From Streptomyces typhae (GTDB lineage Bacteria; Actinomycetota; Actinomycetes; Streptomycetales; Streptomycetaceae): a stretch of 64,000 nt of DNA. The translations under genes and the position numbers were made by a program. The notes beneath the pieces were generated by a model that was not told the DNA's origin, searched no databases, and was given only the letters and a program-made list of their open reading frames with translations. Positions within the stretch are counted from its first letter, which is position 1; every line of letters starts with the position of its first letter. Location: contig NZ_WPNZ01000013.1 in assembly GCF_009755605.1 (NCBI RefSeq), positions 124,001 to 188,000 of the forward strand. The letters are read 5' to 3'. This document shows, one piece after another, positions 61,867-64,000 of this stretch.

Positions 61867-62173
61867 GGAGGTCCTCCCCGTCGACTGGGAGGACCGTAAG
61901 GCGTGCACGAAGGGCGGACAAGGGGGCGTCGGCCCGCCCCGGACCCGGACCTGGACCGCGACGGCCTGGCCCCGGCTCCGTGCCGCGAAGGCCGGGCCCC
62001 GTCCCCGTACCGCGAAGGCCTGGCCGGGCTCGCACCGCGAAGGCCCGGGTCCGGCCCCGGTGACGATGCCGGGGCCGGACGCGGGCCGGTCGGCGGCCGG
62101 GAAGACGGACCCCGGCCGGAGAGGGGAGCCGGACCACCTGCGGTCCGGCCGTGGGGGAGTCCCGCAGACCGGG
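61867..62173. other. 307-bp intergenic region with tandem repeats
   Basis: Holds the leader of the isomerase operon and, at 61957-62060, about four 25-27-bp imperfect units beginning CGCGAAGGCC. No terminator of classical form was recognised; the repeats themselves are palindrome-rich (GGCC). Confidence 0.55.
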
Positions 62174-62695
62174 TCAGTACCGGTCGCGGGCCGTACGGCG
62201 GCGCACGAACCAGACACCGCCCGCCGCGGCCACGGCCACCATGGCCCCGCCCGCGGCGAGCGTGAGCGTGCCGTAGTCCTCGACCGCGCCACCGACGCCG
62301 CCGCGCACACCGCGGGGCGCCGTCGTCGACGAGACCGTCGGCGTAGACGTCGGCCTGGTGCCGACCGTCACGCTCTGTGAACCCGCCGCCGAGCCGTCCG
62401 CGCAGATGACCGCCACCGTATGGGTGCCGGGTGCGACGTTCGGCCAGGACGCGGTACCGCCCGAGAGCTCGGCCTGCCGCCCCGAGGCGAAGCTGGCGGT
62501 GCCGTTGCTCATCAGCGCCGCCTTGCCGCCGTCGGTGCACGCGGCCGTGGTGACCTGCACGGTCGACCCGTTGACGGTCACGGTGATCCCCGGACCCGCG
62601 ACCGCCGCGGGGGCGGAGAGTGCCAGCGGAAGTGCGATGGCGGCGACGGTCAGTGCGGAGCGCGGAGAAAGCAGCGATATCTGGGTGGTGCGCAT
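62174..62695 (-). CDS. Secreted, membrane-anchored small surface protein
   Basis: 173 aa. Sec signal (cleavage near 33, AAVAG), a beta-rich domain of about 80 residues (VTVNGSTVQVTTAACTDGGK, WPNVAPGTHTVAVICADG) with two conserved Cys, a Thr/Ser/Pro linker, a helix (about 145-165) and basic tail RRRTARDRY. No LPXTG. A common Streptomyces surface family; function unknown. GGAGGGAAG precedes the ATG. Confidence 0.7.
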   Translation of the reverse strand: MRTTQISLLSPRSALTVAAIALPLALSAPAAVAGPGITVTVNGSTVQVTTAACTDGGKAALMSNGTASFASGRQAELSGGTASWPNVAPGTHTVAVICADGSAAGSQSVTVGTRPTSTPTVSSTTAPRGVRGGVGGAVEDYGTLTLAAGGAMVAVAAAGGVWFVRRRTARDRY

Positions 62696-62909
62696 GCGTC
62701 TTCCCTCCGGTGGCACGGGAGGCGGTACGTCCCATGCGCCGCCGGAGTTGGGAAACGCCCGTGCTACCTGACGTCGAGCCAACGCGGCGCCGGCCCGCGC
62801 CGCATGCGGACGGACGCCGGGCAGGTGACGGATTCCGTCGTCCGGCCGCAGGCCGAGCGGCCGCCGCGGCGGATCGGCGCGGACCGGCCCTGGGCGGCGA
62901 CCGGACGCG

Positions 62910-63863
62910 TCACCAGGCCGGAGCGGACCGGAGCAGCAGGTCGCGGACGAGCTGGACGTGCGGATTCGCGGGAGTGCCGGGCCGCTGCGCGAGATAGCGG
63001 GTGTTGATCGGCGGGTCCTCGGGAAGCAGCAGCGGCACCACCGCCCCCGAGGCCAGCGCGTCCAGGCACAGATAGCGCGGCAGGACACTGACGCCCGCCC
63101 CCGCCACGACCGCCGCGAGCACCCCGCGGAGATCGGGCACCGTGATCACGGGCTCCTCCGTGAGCCGCTCACCGAAGACGTGCCACCAGTACCTGCGGGC
63201 GATCGGCAGGTCGTCGGCGTACGCGAGCAGCGGTACGTCACGCAGCGCGGCGGGCCCCTCGGCGGCGACCCGCCCCGGACCGACGCGCTCCGCCCAGGCG
63301 GGCGCGGCGACGAGCACGAACTCCTCGTCCGCGAGCGGCACCGCGACGAGCGTGCGCCCGCGCAGCCGGACCGTGGAGATCACCAGGTCGAAGCGGCCAC
63401 CGCGCAACCCGTCGAGCAGGTCGTCGGTCAGGCCCATGGTGACGCGCAGCCGGACGCCCCGACCGGTGAGCGGCGCGAGGGCGGGCAGCACCCGGGCGCA
63501 CACGAGCTCGGCGGGACCCGCGAGGTGCACCGGGTCCGGGCGCTTCTCGGCGGCGAGCGGGCCGCGGTCGGCCACCGCCGCGAGCGCGTCGATCGGGGCC
63601 GCCACCTGCGCGGCCAGCTCGTCGGCGACGGAGGTGGGGACGGCGCCGCGCGGCCTGCGCTCGAACAGCTCGCGCCCGAGCTGCTGCTCCAGGGAGCGGA
63701 TCTGCGTCGTCACCGTCGGCTGCGAGAGGCCGAGCACCCGTGCGGCGGCGGTGAACGAGCCGGAGCGGTGCACGGCGAGGAACGTACGGAGCAGCGACAG
63801 ATCGAGCGGCGCGCGCGACCGCCCCCGGCTCACGCCCGAGGCATCGGATTTCCTATGGGGCAT
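62910..63863 (-). CDS. LysR-family transcriptional regulator
   Basis: 317 aa from the ATG at 63863 (AGGA well placed; the ATG at 63872 overlaps that site). N-terminal HTH LSLLRTFLAVHRSGSFTAAARVLGLSQPTVTTQIR and a periplasmic-binding-like effector domain. Divergent from the gene that starts at 63980; a 26-bp palindrome lies in between, so it probably controls that gene. Confidence 0.92.
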   Translation of the reverse strand: MPHRKSDASGVSRGRSRAPLDLSLLRTFLAVHRSGSFTAAARVLGLSQPTVTTQIRSLEQQLGRELFERRPRGAVPTSVADELAAQVAAPIDALAAVADRGPLAAEKRPDPVHLAGPAELVCARVLPALAPLTGRGVRLRVTMGLTDDLLDGLRGGRFDLVISTVRLRGRTLVAVPLADEEFVLVAAPAWAERVGPGRVAAEGPAALRDVPLLAYADDLPIARRYWWHVFGERLTEEPVITVPDLRGVLAAVVAGAGVSVLPRYLCLDALASGAVVPLLLPEDPPINTRYLAQRPGTPANPHVQLVRDLLLRSAPAW

Positions 63864-63921
63864 GCAGAACATCCTATTGGCCGTCTATGGGAGGGTCGCC
63901 TACCGTCGAGAGCACGGCAGC

Positions 63922-63947
63922 CTGACGTTCTGCGCGCAGAACGTCAG
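63922..63947. promoter_or_regulatory. Perfect 26-bp palindrome in the LysR divergent promoter
   Basis: Core GTTCTGCGCGCAGAAC extended by TGAC/GTCA and one more pair. It lies 33 bp before the downstream start. It may be an operator or, if transcribed, an attenuator-like hairpin. Confidence 0.6.
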
Positions 63948-63979
63948 CAAGTTCAACAAGTAAGGAATCGGCTGGAGCC

Positions 63980-64000
63980 ATGGCGACCGACCGACTCGGC
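63980..64000 (+). CDS. Start of an unidentified gene
   Basis: ATG preceded by GGAG; only MATDRLG is visible. Divergent from the LysR gene and therefore its likely target. No function can be assigned. Confidence 0.5.

Noticed and set aside
61957..62060. Possible CRISPR or REP element array
   Set aside because: Units are contiguous with no spacers and are GC-rich; read as a diverged tandem duplication.

Overview
The window is high-GC actinobacterial DNA, almost certainly Streptomyces. Third positions are strongly G/C, GTG and TTG starts are common, genes often overlap by 4 bases (ATGA or GTGA), and several families are typical of that genus: PcaV, the PcaL fusion, TerD paralogues, an RsbW-like ATPase and a LAXTG sorting signal. 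No rRNA, tRNA, CRISPR array, insertion sequence or prophage was seen.

Positions 1-15660 are a catabolic region for aromatic compounds. An aldehyde dehydrogenase (cut by the window edge) diverges from a double-length IclR regulator. PcaV diverges from a complete beta-ketoadipate operon in the order pcaIJFHGBL, with two matching palindromes in the shared promoter. An AraC-type regulator follows. Next comes a four-gene minus-strand operon (cupin dioxygenase, MFS importer, zinc dehydrogenase, SDR). The cupin resembles 2,4'-dihydroxyacetophenone dioxygenase, whose product 4-hydroxybenzoate would feed protocatechuate into the pca operon.

Positions 15900-41940 are mixed housekeeping and accessory genes: a SHOCT protein with a MacB-like ABC exporter whose permease is broken, an anti-sigma-type ATPase, a PLP enzyme, a DeoR regulator, a membrane alpha/beta hydrolase, a beta-helix/AAA+ fusion, a MOSC protein, a TerD-like protein, HpnB, Lnt, a Nudix hydrolase, an RlmG/RsmC-like methyltransferase, an AlkB-like dioxygenase and a nitrobindin-like protein.

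Positions 41947-52596 are the most interesting part, a probable vitamin B12 capture and import system. Two divergent cobalamin riboswitches lie back to back. One leads into a secreted alpha/alpha-toroid protein with a C-terminal DUF4430-like domain, the architecture of human intrinsic factor and transcobalamin. The other leads into a large two-toroid protein with a sortase signal, a second surface protein, and a three-gene ECF transporter (T, fused A-A', S). A BtuF-like protein lacking a signal peptide follows.

Positions 52700-64000 hold an FG-GAP surface protein, an ogt/2OG-oxygenase pair, LysE with a divergent Lrp regulator, an Old-Yellow-Enzyme/FadH reductase with PadR, a Gfo/Idh oxidoreductase with a sugar isomerase, a secreted protein, and a LysR regulator.

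A second theme is unusually frequent short tandem duplication (9-28 bp units). It occurs in C-terminal tails, in linkers, across stop codons (pcaL, the ABC permease, fadH) and, in one case, as five copies of a ribosome-binding-site/start-codon unit. Two genes also look like deletion derivatives.
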